Counted from the stretch's first letter, positions 37,301 through 46,190 are shown. The stretch: DNA of 64,000 nt from Candidatus Pristimantibacillus lignocellulolyticus (GCA_023639215.1 CP097899.1:2667001-2731000); one strand, 5' to 3'. Notes: generated by a model not told the origin, from the letters alone. Program-made: numbers and translations.

Positions 37301-39031
37301 GGACAAATTGATGCAGTGGAAACATCTTTACAAGCTCGTAATGAAAAGCTCAACAGTGCAGCTACACTTGGTCAATTCCTAAGCAGTCATGATGAAAATG
37401 GTTTCTTAGTTGCTCATGCTGATGGTGACGAAGGTAAGATGAAGGTTGCTGCGGCTCTACAAATTACAGCAAAAGGTCAGCCTGTCATCTACTATGGTGA
37501 AGAGCTTGGTATGTCAGGACTTAACGCTAACTTTGATGAAAATCGCTTTGGTGAAAATCGTTATGATATGCCTTGGGATGAGCTTGATGAGAGATCAGAA
37601 ATGCTTACACATTATCAGAAACTACTCAATGCTCGCGATCAGTATTCAAAAGTGTTCTCCAAAGGGGATCGTACGAAAGTAGCGGGTAGTGACTCGGATC
37701 AATACGTAGTATTCAAACGTAGCTATAAAGGCGATGCAGTATATGTTGGTTTGAATACGACGGATGTGCAGAAAGATATCAGCTTTACGGTAACTGCAGC
37801 TGCTGGTACGACGCTAACTGAGTTGTACAGCGGACTTAAGTATACGGTAAGTAATGATCGCAAAGTAACATTACCATTACCAGCACGTTCAGCCGGAGGT
37901 ACTATTCTATTAGCTGAAAATGCTCCAACTAACAATACAGGTAATGGTACTACTGTTGTATCATCAAAAGTCATTGTAAATAGTGGTCATGTTGTTAATG
38001 GGCAATATGTTATTAACTTGCCAGCTGGTGCTACAGAAGTAGAATTTGATCTAACACTAGCAAATCTACCACTAGTAATTACATCAGGCGATGCGACAGC
38101 AGTATTGTCAGCTCAGCAATTACAAGAACTACAGAAACAGGGTCTAACATCAATTACGATTACTGTGAAAGCAACTAATAATGCACAGGAAGCTACAATT
38201 AATAGCTATGGCGAGCAACATCACGTGAATCTAGAACGTCAAAGTGCTACGATTAGTTATTCAGTAAAAGGTAAAAATGCTCAAGGGAATACAGTTCCAG
38301 TTGATCAATTTACAAGTGGAGTTACTTTATCATTTAAAGCACCTAAACAGAGTGCAGAGCATTGGCTAGGTATCTATCGTATTAATGAAGATGGATCTTT
38401 AAGTTATGTGCCAACTTCTCTAGTTAATGGTCAGTATGTAGCAACCGTGCATAATAGTGGTGATTATGTGTTGTTGAATTACAATAAACAGTTTAATGAT
38501 GTACCGACATCATTCTGGGCATATGATCTCATTAAACGTGCAGCGGCTATGCAAATCATATTAGGCACGACAGAGGAAACATTCTCCCCTAATGGCAATA
38601 TTACAAGAGCAGAATTTACAACAATATTAGCAAGAGTGTTAAATCTTAAAGAAGGTTCAGCATCACCGTTTAGTGATGTAGGTTCCGATAAATGGTACAG
38701 TCAATCGATAAATGCTGCTTATGCGGCAGGTCTAGTGAACGGTCGTTCAGATACGCAATTTGTACCGAATGGAACGATTACTAGAGAAGAAATGGCGGCA
38801 TTAATTGTTCGTGCACTTGAATTCAAGCTTGGACGCGAATTAGAAGCTGGAACAGCTAAAACGTTTTCTGATGAAGCAAGTATCGCTCAGTGGGCGATTG
38901 AAGCGATTGAGAAAGCGACGGCAGCTGGCATCATAGATGGCAAAGGTAACAATAATTTTGATCCGAAGGGCTTACTCACACGAGCAGAAGCGGTTAAAGT
39001 TTTGTTACTAATGGCTGAGAACAATAATTAA
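31397..39031 (+). CDS. Cell-surface amylopullulanase with separate pullulanase and alpha-amylase domains and SLH anchor
   Basis: Extracellular enzyme of 2544 residues that would cut alpha-1,6 and alpha-1,4 bonds of starch, pullulan or glycogen. In order: signal peptide (1-33); a beta-sandwich N-terminal module; Big_5-like domain (about 255-345); CBM41-like (351-445); CBM48-like (about 553); type I pullulanase domain with FNWGYDP near 755, DVVYNH, nucleophile GFRFDLMG near 870, acid YGEPW near 902 and HDN near 987; two Big_2 domains (about 1215-1390); a second CBM41-like (about 1392); a GH13 amylase from 1690 with DVVLNH, FYRVDTVKH near 1899, IGEVFGA near 1931 and SSHDEN near 1996; and three SLH domains (2365-2544). 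Both catalytic sets look intact. GGAGGG precedes the ATG. It is monocistronic. Confidence 0.93.
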   Translation: MLKRQKRWISIFTIVALLMTLWPMTLPITVSANASCGIVAVDGVKDEHWNSVSTLGSSATKGHNDFRIDNLKITNDDTYLYYWIDGTTLANWGDNGLYLDLALAINGGDVTASKASPWGSQFNFDGTTEAPNYHVVHRIKGDDQVAGAAIYSGADFNTPLAASWGDLKDSSFAAKVSTGFEGKIPLALLGLSKDDSVSAIAVLSGNTAAEHGAFDVIPEAPTNHIAASWNESAAPNVQSTYSNAHTIAFGQTPIAICSSTPSNDTKDVSINLEEVSIKFNQDITVLDDSLPSIAGVATNVTASSDTITFELVDSLAYNTSYTATIPVGTIQGVTTAQNVTFHTEHDPTTLNTYNIHYFRYDGKQSDWDMWLWGDEYPSTAVPFTGVDANGFATASVSAYDNQLKVITRPGSWSSQEAERLLKMPDGQRSVDLWMIQGDPKVYTRAEDADVSARVKVAFVDSLTKINVTTTHEVDADQVANFSLYNVTDNVTVPTTTTKLGATSYQLTTATNAIDVKDVYEVQHTALSSSKVTMRKILDDNKFFYNGSDLGLTYGATDLTFKVWAPTAKKVSLALYDNEGVYDAAGDVIDQSNSNEEVVMTEGSNGLWSINQLNTIAAKYYMYKVEFADGTVNYAVDPYAKAVSANGGRTAILDLETTDPTNWNNDTKPAMINPTDAILYELHVRDFSIADDSGISTANKGKYAAFTEDGLVDEAGNKLGVDHLAELGITHLHLMPAYDFKTVNELTVDDPNSTDPKFNWGYDPQNYNVPEGSYSSDATKPAVRITEFKQMVQALHKKGIRVVMDVVYNHTYDIDNGPFDNIVPGYYYRTNSDGTVSNGSGVGNEIATERPMVRKFIKDSVRYWAEEYNVDGFRFDLMGIIDTTTMAEITEELKNEVDPTLLVYGEPWMGGSTPLAGSDQTLKGSQKDLNFAVFNDNFRSAIKGDSDGASKGFATGELTSIAGIMNGINGAINDFTNSPSETINYVTAHDNLNLWDKVARTQELFDEMNMINIVNGVLVGGGNIDDAVAAANPYYDIDETDVLSNETVKRSLLANGIVLTSQGIPFIHAGDEMLRSKYGDHNSYRSPDSVNQINWSNKASFTVVNDYYSGLIELRKAHPAFRMTTKADINNNLKVLKNDSGVVAYQLKNNANHDEWKNIIVIYNGNKTDASVNLPVAANGWNVVVNDKQAGTTTINTITGQATVAGLSMMVLYDEASSYTPEVTSIHVTLPKVAIEAGKQIIASAQVKDQNGRTMTGETVVWTSSNEVVATIDASGKVKALSDGVTTITAKVGNVVKTATLNVATLVPTSIKLSGGTLVYTDYTTKLSAVVKDQFNQVMTNQAIQWTTSNNLIAIVDGTGIVNGIAPGNVTITATIGSVSATHSLEVKAYERRYIQFEYTRPDKDYTDWSLWLWNTGIINDQIEFTVDNDIAIAKVEIAPNVTQVGFIVKKGAWVEKDPDMDRFVNVQLDETFVKVQLTSGQAAFTQTAKVNGPVINGDDVTFYYRNDDLYRQNAHHMIQGVKLNFAGQVYTMQYDAIGQFYHYTVENIAEGEYEYTFDVTLNDVTTTISDPKNTVDGVSKIKYEVVNVSAQATVSPVSFNYAQHTILKVETDTPNELISGIYADLTALGGISRVPVDKTLKELTLSVVDSIQPGTKNIPIIIVDINNVEHKFTTTVNVAARTNVSDKDFDWDEARIYFMLTDRFNDGDSSNNDPNGESYDTEHLETYHGGDFQGVIDKLDYLDDLGINTIWVTPIVDNIDWNLGYGQPWLEQYGYHGYWAKDFTKIDEHLGDLDTFKELIDKAHDRGMKIMVDVVLNHTGYGMDGTKAPIETSNYPTAAEQAVFDGLIRTNPIEGDEILGELAFLPDLRTEDAAVRDQIVQWQVDWLEKARTDRGDSIDFYRVDTVKHVDTTTWSQFKNELTKVDNEFKLIGEVFGASVDDQRGYLGSGQMDSLLDFGFNDIADRFIDGQIDAVETSLQARNEKLNSAATLGQFLSSHDENGFLVAHADGDEGKMKVAAALQITAKGQPVIYYGEELGMSGLNANFDENRFGENRYDMPWDELDERSEMLTHYQKLLNARDQYSKVFSKGDRTKVAGSDSDQYVVFKRSYKGDAVYVGLNTTDVQKDISFTVTAAAGTTLTELYSGLKYTVSNDRKVTLPLPARSAGGTILLAENAPTNNTGNGTTVVSSKVIVNSGHVVNGQYVINLPAGATEVEFDLTLANLPLVITSGDATAVLSAQQLQELQKQGLTSITITVKATNNAQEATINSYGEQHHVNLERQSATISYSVKGKNAQGNTVPVDQFTSGVTLSFKAPKQSAEHWLGIYRINEDGSLSYVPTSLVNGQYVATVHNSGDYVLLNYNKQFNDVPTSFWAYDLIKRAAAMQIILGTTEETFSPNGNITRAEFTTILARVLNLKEGSASPFSDVGSDKWYSQSINAAYAAGLVNGRSDTQFVPNGTITREEMAALIVRALEFKLGRELEAGTAKTFSDEASIAQWAIEAIEKATAAGIIDGKGNNNFDPKGLLTRAEAVKVLLLMAENNN

Positions 39032-39052
39032 ATAGTACATCTAAATATTTAG

Positions 39053-39098
39053 AGGGTTCGCAGTTACATGCATATGTAGCTGCGAACCCTTTGTTTTG
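39053..39098 (+). terminator. Terminator of the amylopullulanase gene
   Basis: AGGGTTCGCAG pairs with CTGCGAACCCT with an inner TACAT/ATGTA stem, followed by TTGTTTTG. Confidence 0.9.
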
Positions 39099-39242
39099 TA
39101 ATCCACATTACAGAAAAAGAAGAAAATGATCAAAATCTATACAAAATGGCTTTAGAAATATATCTTAAAAATTGTCATGATGTTACTATTAATGGAAAGA
39201 AGCTTTTTAAATAGTAACTAGTAATGGAAGGAAGTGTGAGAG

Positions 39243-42200
39243 TTGAGTAAGAGATTGGCTTGGAGTGTTATTTTATTACTTGTTATGGCTAGTATTGGAC
39301 TGCTAGGGAACTTTTATATCAAGGATGCTTATGCCGCAAATGTTGCTCCGTCACATATTTATGCGGTAGAAGACACCACAATTATTTATGAGGGTACTGG
39401 TGGATCGAAGATTATGTATGAGGATGGAAACCTCGGATATCTTGATGTTGGTTATCAAGGAACATTTGGCGTGCCTTTGGAGGTTCAAGTGTTGCTGAAA
39501 TATAACTTACCTGAAATTCCAGAAGGGTACGAAGTAGAGTCTGCCAATCTTTATTTCCCCATGATTGGTGGTAATATTCAAGGAGCAGCCAGCTTTTCAT
39601 TGAAGGCTTCATCTAGCTTGAATCACGATTGGACTCAAAATGAAGTATCTAATGCTACTTTACCAGCTCCAATTTCTGGGTCTACAATCGCTAGATCTGT
39701 AGCTACGAATGCCCCAATTGCTAAGCCTGTTATTGGTCCCTTTGATTTTACAAGCTACGTCTCAGACGAAATATACAAGTCTAATCCTCGAGCAACATTT
39801 ATATTGTCTGCATTTACTGCTGAGCAAGCAGCAGCTGCAAATATAACATTTCTTGATCATTATATCCAATCAACTGAAACTCATATGGGAGGGAATGAAC
39901 GTCCTTATTTAATTATTACCTATACTGAGATGGTCAATATTGAGATAACAGGTGTAACGGATGGCAGTTTTTATAGAAATAACGTAACGCCTCATTTTAA
40001 TGTTGGAACAGCGACTTTGAATGGAGCTCCTTACACGCTAGGTACGACTATTACAAATGAAGGTACATATACGTTAACGGTAACGCAAGGCAATCAAACA
40101 CAAACGATTCAATTTACAATAGACAAAACGCGACCTACTGCAAATGTTGTAATAAATAATGGTAGCTCCTTCACGAATCATGAATATGTAGATGTAAGGA
40201 TTACACCAGATTCAGGCGTTAACGATATTGTTAGTATGCGGTATTCAGTTAATGACTCTCCTGTATCAACGACTCAAGCATACCAATCACAATTTTCAAT
40301 TGGGGTAGGATCTGAAAATGGTGAGAAATCAGTTAGAGTTGAATTAATAGATGCAGCGGGCAATATATCTCCGCTTTATTCTTGGGATTTTGCATTAAAT
40401 ACCACAATACCTACAGGGAATTTAACGATTAATAACGGTGCTCTGTATACAACGGACCGAGCTGTAAATCTACTTATTGTACCTACTGCAGGTTCTAATG
40501 AAATTGTTAGTATGAGATTTTCGAATGATAATATTTATTGGTCTTCATTAGAAAGCTATAACCCGAGTAAAACATATACATTGTCGTCAGGGGATGGAAA
40601 TAAAACGGTTTATGTGCAGCTTCTTGATCGTTTTGGCAACGTTGGCGTTTTGCAAAGCAGCATTTTGTTGGATATGACAGCTCCTACAGCTTCGGTTCTC
40701 ATTAATAATGGAGAACAGTATTCGAATAATACGAATGTAGCCGTGAAAATAACTCCGGATGCAGGCGTGAACGATATCGCATATATTAGATACACAATTA
40801 ATGGCTTGCCACCAACGACGATTGCATATACAAACAGTTTTGGGATTAATTTAGGAAGCACGAATGGAGAGAAAGAGATTACGATTACGCTATTTGATGC
40901 TGCATGGCACAGCTCTACAGTATATAGCGCAACCGTAACACTAGATACGTTACCTCCAACAGGCACAGTTGTCATTAATGAAGGAGCTGCCTACGCAACG
41001 GATGCTGAAGTCACGCTTGATTTCACACTGGGAGCAGGCGTGGATGATGTTGTGAGCGTACAGTTCTCTAATGATAATTTAACGTGGTCAGCGGTACAGA
41101 CATACAGTGCAAGCAGGAGCTACACACTGCAGACAGGAGATGGCAGCAAAACTGTTTATGTTCGCTTCATTGACCGAGCAGGTAACATTGGCACAGCGCA
41201 AGCTAGCATTGTACTGGACACAACAGCACCGACAGGCACGTTAACGCTGTTAACACCAATCATTACGAATTCAATCGAAGTATCCTTCACGGTTACAGGA
41301 AGTGACGCTGCTTACATGGAGCTAGGTGAGACAGGTCAGGCTTACGGTGTACGAGTGACTTATAGTGCAACTCCGCAAGCTTACACCTTGAAGGATATAG
41401 CGGAGGATGGCGTGAAAACGATACAAGTTCGCTTGACTGACTTGGCAGGAAATACAACAGTACTGACACAAACGGTTACGCTGGATCGCTTGGATCCAAC
41501 AGGCACAGTGGTTGTGAATAATGGTGAAGCCTATACGAATGATTCAGACGTAGTTGTCAATGTGACGCCAGCAGCAGGTGTAACGGATATCACGAGTATT
41601 CGCTATAGCGTCAACGGAGGAACACCAACGACGATTGCGTATACGAGTAGCTTCCAGATCGATGTAGGCGGCACCAATGAAGCGAAGGCAATTACCGTTC
41701 GTCTCATTGACGGTGCTGGAAATGAATCACCTGTATATAGTTTTAGTATGACGTTAGACACCCAATCGCCAACAGGAACCGTTACCATTAATGAAGGAGC
41801 TGACTATGCAACCAATCGTGACGTAGCGCTTGATTTTACACTAGGAGCAGGTGTAAATGATGTTGTGAGCGTACAGTTCTCTAATGACGGTACGACGTGG
41901 TCATCTGAACTGGAGTATAGTGCAAGCATGCGCTATACACTGCCGACAGGTGACGGAAACAAGACGGTCTATGTAAAGCTTATCGACCGAGCAGGCAATA
42001 CGGGCACGGCTCAAGCAAGTATTATAGTGGATACAACTCCGCCAACAGGAACAATGGTTATCAAAAATAATGATCAATTTTCAAATTCACTTGAGCTAGA
42101 ACTAACATTAACGACTTCAGATCCAAGTGATTTAGCAGGTATTCAGTTCTCATCTAATGGAACAACATGGTCAGCGCTGGAATCTTACACGAATTCCAAG

Positions 42201-44411
42201 CAATGGCTCGTAGTAGGAAATGGTGAAAAGACTGTTCATGTTAAATTTGTTGATAAGGCTGGAAATGAATTCACGACATCAAGTTCTATCTATGTCGATA
42301 CAGTTAAACCAATCGTATCCATTTCTGTTCAAGACGATGCATTAATTACATTGGATGAAAATGTATCGCTAACGATTAACGCTTCAGACCCAGGTCGTGA
42401 GCTAGAAAGCGCAATGCTTGTCATGGAGTTATCGCATGATGGCATCAGCTGGTTACCTGTGGAGAACTACAGTCAAAATAAAGCTTGGACAGTAAGTAGT
42501 GGCTTTGGCACTAAGCAAGTATATGTGCGAATTACTGATGAAGCTCAAAATGTATCCAATATTGCAAGTGCATCTATTGTATATCGCTCAGTTCCTCAGC
42601 TAGTAGATAGTACAGTAAATGCTACAGAGGATACGCAATATTCCTTTGCAATAACAGATTTTCAATATACAAATGCAGATGCTATTACATTAGATTCATA
42701 TACGTTAGTTTCAGTGCCTCAGCATGGTTTATTAACACTTGAAGGAACTGAAATTGAGGCGGGTGCAGTGCTTACTGCTACAGAACTTGCTGAACTTGTA
42801 TATGTACCAGAATTAGATTGGTTCGGATCAGATCAACTTGTATGGCATGCAAGTGCAGATGGATTGGCTGCAAGTGCAAATGCTGTCCTTACTATATTAG
42901 TGGCATCAGTCAACGATGTGCCTGTAGCAGATAATATGGAAGTAACTAAAAATAATTTTAGCCCGGTTGAAGGGACGCTTGTTGCCAAGGATGTAGAAGG
43001 TGATACGTTAACTTACTATATCGTTGATGCTCCTCTACATGGTAAAGTTGTACTGAATGAACTTACAGGAGAGTTTGAATATAATCTTGATCAAAATATA
43101 AACGGCACTTATACATTTACTTATCGTGTCTATGACGGTACGGATTATTCTAATACGGCTACAGTAACTATTAAATATGAAGTAAGCTCACCAATCACTA
43201 CTCCAACAGGCTTTAAGCTTAAGTTAGGAGAAAGTGGGACGGAAGTTTATTTTACTGGTCAATTCAGTATTCAAGGGAAATCTATTTCGATTCATCTATC
43301 AGAAAATCAGCTTACTGAGTTAAATGCAAAGCATCAAAATCAGCCAGTAGTATTGAATGTATCTGCGACCTATCCGAATGCTCAGCTTGTACTAGAGCAA
43401 AAAGCGATAGAGATGCTTGTTGCAAATGGTAATAGCCTTGTATTTTCGACAATAGGGGTTCAATTCACACTTAGTAATCAGGAATTGAAACAGATGTTAA
43501 CGAATAATCGCAGCAGTTTTATCATTAACATTCAGCAAGCATCAGCGGAGTTAATTGCCAAAGCACAGAGTCAAGCCGTGAAAGGTGCTTATCAAATCAT
43601 AGGAACACCGATTACGATTGAACTGTTAGCGCAAAATGAGCAGGCAAGTGCTCTATATTTACAAGGATTAGGTCACATTGTGTTGAACTCATTGTATGTA
43701 GGCGATAAGATCTCGCCAACAGCCTTGTTAAAGCTTCTACCTAATGGAGAGCTAACACCGATATTAGCAGCCATTTCTATCAATGGTCAAAGTTATCACG
43801 TCGATGTAACGAACTATGGAGCAGGTACTTATACTGTTATTAGCAAGCAACCTCAATTTACCGATGTATCCGGCTGGTCTAAGGAAGCAATTGAGTTATT
43901 GGCTTCTAAGCTTATTCTGAACGGCGTAGATGCGACGACTTTTGAACCGGATCGTGCCATAACAAGAGCTGAATTTGCTAGCATTATTAGTAAGGCACTT
44001 GGGTTAGTGAATACGTCGAATTCATCGAATTTTACTGATATTACAGCTGATGCTTGGTATTCAGATGCAATAGCAACAGTCGCAGGACTTGGTTTTATGA
44101 ATGGTTATACTGACGGTACTTATCGACCATCTCAGCAACTTACAAGAGAAGAAGCTATGGTTATTGTTGCTAGAATATTAAGCTACCTAGAATCAAATCT
44201 TGTATTATCTTCAGACGAGATTGATTACATTCTTGCTCAGTATGGTGATCAAGATCAACTGGGAAATTGGTCAAGATTAGATATTGCTTTAACAGTGCGT
44301 GAAGGTATTATTATCGGTAACAACGGGCAGTTGAACGCAAAAGATAATATCACGAGAGAGCAGATTGCTGCTATTATCGTTCGTTTACTAGAGAGAACGG
44401 ACCTATTATAG
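39243..44411 (+). CDS. SLH-anchored surface protein with Ig-like repeats
   Basis: Exported protein of 1722 residues with no catalytic motif, probably structural or adhesive. Signal peptide ends near AYA (about 30). Residues 35-235 look like a DNRLRE-type beta-sandwich (VEDTTIIYEGTGGSK). About nine Ig-like units of ~92 residues span 295-1116, mostly alternating between two types. A cadherin-like part (about 1117-1320) contains VNDVPVADN and a GTYTFTYRVYDG strand. An unassigned region follows, then three SLH domains (1538-1722; QFTDVSGWSKEAIELL starts the first) for binding wall polymer. TTG at 39243 is used; GGAAGGAAG lies upstream and the closer in-frame GTG is blocked by a stop. It follows the amylopullulanase but has its own leader. 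Confidence 0.86.
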   Translation: MSKRLAWSVILLLVMASIGLLGNFYIKDAYAANVAPSHIYAVEDTTIIYEGTGGSKIMYEDGNLGYLDVGYQGTFGVPLEVQVLLKYNLPEIPEGYEVESANLYFPMIGGNIQGAASFSLKASSSLNHDWTQNEVSNATLPAPISGSTIARSVATNAPIAKPVIGPFDFTSYVSDEIYKSNPRATFILSAFTAEQAAAANITFLDHYIQSTETHMGGNERPYLIITYTEMVNIEITGVTDGSFYRNNVTPHFNVGTATLNGAPYTLGTTITNEGTYTLTVTQGNQTQTIQFTIDKTRPTANVVINNGSSFTNHEYVDVRITPDSGVNDIVSMRYSVNDSPVSTTQAYQSQFSIGVGSENGEKSVRVELIDAAGNISPLYSWDFALNTTIPTGNLTINNGALYTTDRAVNLLIVPTAGSNEIVSMRFSNDNIYWSSLESYNPSKTYTLSSGDGNKTVYVQLLDRFGNVGVLQSSILLDMTAPTASVLINNGEQYSNNTNVAVKITPDAGVNDIAYIRYTINGLPPTTIAYTNSFGINLGSTNGEKEITITLFDAAWHSSTVYSATVTLDTLPPTGTVVINEGAAYATDAEVTLDFTLGAGVDDVVSVQFSNDNLTWSAVQTYSASRSYTLQTGDGSKTVYVRFIDRAGNIGTAQASIVLDTTAPTGTLTLLTPIITNSIEVSFTVTGSDAAYMELGETGQAYGVRVTYSATPQAYTLKDIAEDGVKTIQVRLTDLAGNTTVLTQTVTLDRLDPTGTVVVNNGEAYTNDSDVVVNVTPAAGVTDITSIRYSVNGGTPTTIAYTSSFQIDVGGTNEAKAITVRLIDGAGNESPVYSFSMTLDTQSPTGTVTINEGADYATNRDVALDFTLGAGVNDVVSVQFSNDGTTWSSELEYSASMRYTLPTGDGNKTVYVKLIDRAGNTGTAQASIIVDTTPPTGTMVIKNNDQFSNSLELELTLTTSDPSDLAGIQFSSNGTTWSALESYTNSKQWLVVGNGEKTVHVKFVDKAGNEFTTSSSIYVDTVKPIVSISVQDDALITLDENVSLTINASDPGRELESAMLVMELSHDGISWLPVENYSQNKAWTVSSGFGTKQVYVRITDEAQNVSNIASASIVYRSVPQLVDSTVNATEDTQYSFAITDFQYTNADAITLDSYTLVSVPQHGLLTLEGTEIEAGAVLTATELAELVYVPELDWFGSDQLVWHASADGLAASANAVLTILVASVNDVPVADNMEVTKNNFSPVEGTLVAKDVEGDTLTYYIVDAPLHGKVVLNELTGEFEYNLDQNINGTYTFTYRVYDGTDYSNTATVTIKYEVSSPITTPTGFKLKLGESGTEVYFTGQFSIQGKSISIHLSENQLTELNAKHQNQPVVLNVSATYPNAQLVLEQKAIEMLVANGNSLVFSTIGVQFTLSNQELKQMLTNNRSSFIINIQQASAELIAKAQSQAVKGAYQIIGTPITIELLAQNEQASALYLQGLGHIVLNSLYVGDKISPTALLKLLPNGELTPILAAISINGQSYHVDVTNYGAGTYTVISKQPQFTDVSGWSKEAIELLASKLILNGVDATTFEPDRAITRAEFASIISKALGLVNTSNSSNFTDITADAWYSDAIATVAGLGFMNGYTDGTYRPSQQLTREEAMVIVARILSYLESNLVLSSDEIDYILAQYGDQDQLGNWSRLDIALTVREGIIIGNNGQLNAKDNITREQIAAIIVRLLERTDLL
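40126..42297 (+). repeat. Coding repeat array of alternating Ig-like units
   Basis: About 270-base units start near 40126, 40408, 40675, 40945, 41221, 41490, 41758 and 42028. Type A units carry RYSVNG-like and type B units carry VQFSNDN-like and GDGNKTVYV segments; they alternate A-B-A-B with one odd unit at 41221 between pairs. The B units at 40945 and 41758 share long identical DNA runs, as do the adjoining A units, so an A-B pair appears to have been duplicated recently. Confidence 0.75.
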
Positions 44412-44412
44412 T

Positions 44413-44952
44413 ATGATCAATACAATTCAATTGATTGAACTTATAGACGAAAATCAAATACAACACGAATTTCTTTTCTCTTTGTTTGTTTCAACCCGTG
44501 CAGTCGAAATGGCTGCATGGGGCTGGAGCAACCCTCAAGCCTTACTATTTCTTTCCTCACAATATGACATACAACAAAGATCATACAAACAGCAATTTGA
44601 TAATTTGAAGACCTATATGATATATCAAGCTGAGCAACCAATTGGTGTTATTCAATTAGATGAGCAAACCAGTAGCATTAGAATTGTAAATCTCATTATT
44701 ACGTCTAATATGCAGGGACTAGGTATTGGAACCTCAGTATTGCGATTTCTACAGAGGAATGCTGGGCAACAGCATAAATCGATTGAGCTTTCTGTTGAAA
44801 ATACGAATCATGCGAAGCAATGGTATATACATTTGGGGTTTGCCTTAGTATCCGTTCAAGACTGGAATAGCAGTATGATCTGGTGTCCTGAACAGTTAGC
44901 AACCAACTGTTTTATTGAGGAAAGGTATGAGGTGAGTTGGAATAATTTTTAG
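44413..44952 (+). CDS. GNAT-family N-acetyltransferase
   Basis: Cytosolic acetyl-CoA-dependent acetyltransferase, 179 residues. The acetyl-CoA loop QGLGIGTSVL (about residues 98-107) and the ELSVENTNHAKQWYIHLGF segment with the Tyr/Gly-Phe end are GNAT signatures. The ATG lies one base after the stop of the 1722-residue surface protein and has no good ribosome site of its own, so translation is probably by re-initiation. The acceptor is unknown; the tight coupling could mean modification of something linked to the surface protein, but this is speculation. A terminator follows about 75 bases on. Confidence 0.82.
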   Translation: MINTIQLIELIDENQIQHEFLFSLFVSTRAVEMAAWGWSNPQALLFLSSQYDIQQRSYKQQFDNLKTYMIYQAEQPIGVIQLDEQTSSIRIVNLIITSNMQGLGIGTSVLRFLQRNAGQQHKSIELSVENTNHAKQWYIHLGFALVSVQDWNSSMIWCPEQLATNCFIEERYEVSWNNF

Positions 44953-45027
44953 GACGAAGTGTCCGTTTTATTAGATAAAGGGATTTTAGAATGGTGGAGG
45001 TCAGCCATACAACACAACAGTAAAAAT

Positions 45028-45079
45028 AAATAAGGTGGATATTCGGGAGCTGTTCTGTTTTCGAATATCCACCTTATTT
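45028..45079. terminator. Bidirectional terminator
   Basis: A perfect 18-bp stem, AAATAAGGTGGATATTCG and its complement, with a 16-base loop, lies between the GNAT gene and the converging CDF gene. Confidence 0.9.
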
Positions 45080-45100
45080 TAATGTTCATAGAATTGCAGA

Positions 45101-46090
45101 CTAAACTTTAAGGGGCTCATGACTAAAGGATGGCGTCTCAATTTGTATCGTTGAGTGCTCAATGGCAAATTTACTAGCAATAAGAGCTAATGCTTGTTGT
45201 AGTACAGCTTGTTGATCAGCATGCTCTTCAATTACGAGATGACAACTTAATGCTTCGAGATTAGAAGTTATAGTCCATATATGCAAGTCATGTACTTCTA
45301 ATACATGAGGGATTTGACCTAATGATTCAAGCACTTTGGCTTGATCAATGTGATAGGGAGTACCTTCCATTAAGATATGCACAGCTTGCTTCAATACTCC
45401 CCAAGCACCGCGAAGAATAAGGAGTGCAACGATGACACTAATAATCGGATCTGCATAATACCATTTGAATGCTAACATAATTACTCCTGCCACAATGGCA
45501 CCTACTGAACCGAGTGCATCTCCAATGACATGTAGATACGCACTACGCATATTAATGTTATTTTTCACATCGCCTTTTCTCATTAGGAAATATGCTGATA
45601 GTAAGTTAGCTAATAAACCAATACAAGCGATGAGAATCATGGAACCACTAGCAACGGTTGGTGGCTCAACAAACCTTTTAAATGCTTCTACGATAATAAT
45701 GCCAGCAACAAAGAATAGTGTTGCACCGTTTAATAGTGCTGCTAATATTTCAAAACGATGAAATCCATACGTGCGTTTGGGAGATGCGGCTTTAGCTGCA
45801 AAATAAAATGCGATTAAGCTGAACAATAGTGAGCTAGCGTCACTAAGCATATGTCCACTATCTGATAATAAGGCGAGGCTATTCGTTATTAATCCTCCGA
45901 AAAATTCAAGTACCATAATACTTGCTGTAATAATAAGTGCGATGATGAGACCTTTACGATTACCTTCGATATCGCCGTGATGATGATGTAGTCCATGACT
46001 GTGATCATGGTCATGGTGGTGATCGTGTGTATGAGCATTAGTTTGATTATGATCGTAACTACTATGAGAATCTGATTTTTTAGTACTCAT
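45101..46090 (-). CDS. czcD: Cation diffusion facilitator, zinc-type exporter (CzcD/ZitB)
   Basis: Inner-membrane proton/metal antiporter of 329 residues that would export Zn(II) and possibly Cd or Co. A His/Asp-rich cytosolic start (HDHHHDHDHSHGLHHHHGD) precedes about six transmembrane segments. Metal site motifs are SDSGHMLSD (HxxxD) in the second helix and YLHVIGDALG (HxxxD) in the fifth; a cytosolic C-terminal domain begins near residue 210. GGAGGG lies just before the ATG and ends a copy of the leader element. The ArsR/SmtB gene is 100 bases upstream on the same strand, which fits a zinc-responsive operon with extra control of this gene by the leader. Confidence 0.93.
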   Translation of the reverse strand: MSTKKSDSHSSYDHNQTNAHTHDHHHDHDHSHGLHHHHGDIEGNRKGLIIALIITASIMVLEFFGGLITNSLALLSDSGHMLSDASSLLFSLIAFYFAAKAASPKRTYGFHRFEILAALLNGATLFFVAGIIIVEAFKRFVEPPTVASGSMILIACIGLLANLLSAYFLMRKGDVKNNINMRSAYLHVIGDALGSVGAIVAGVIMLAFKWYYADPIISVIVALLILRGAWGVLKQAVHILMEGTPYHIDQAKVLESLGQIPHVLEVHDLHIWTITSNLEALSCHLVIEEHADQQAVLQQALALIASKFAIEHSTIQIETPSFSHEPLKV

Positions 46091-46096
46091 GTTATA

Positions 46097-46165
46097 TCCC
46101 TCCTAAAACTTTTCATTAACTTCTCGAGTTACTACTTCTGAGGTGAAAAGTAACCCCGAAAGTAT
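46097..46165 (-). promoter_or_regulatory. Leader element copy before the CDF exporter gene
   Basis: Read on the minus strand: CTTTCGGGGTTACTTTTCA, then GAAGTAGTAACTCGAGAAG, then TTAATGAAAAGTTTTAGG and AGGG. ACTTTTCA pairs with TGAAAAGT. It lies between the metal repressor and exporter genes and ends in the exporter's ribosome site. Confidence 0.75.
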
Positions 46166-46190
46166 GGATCTAACTTTTAATTTGATTTTA

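Noticed and set aside
40610..40975. 121-residue frame on the minus strand
   Set aside because: It lies wholly inside the Ig-repeat coding region and mirrors its repeats; no ribosome site.
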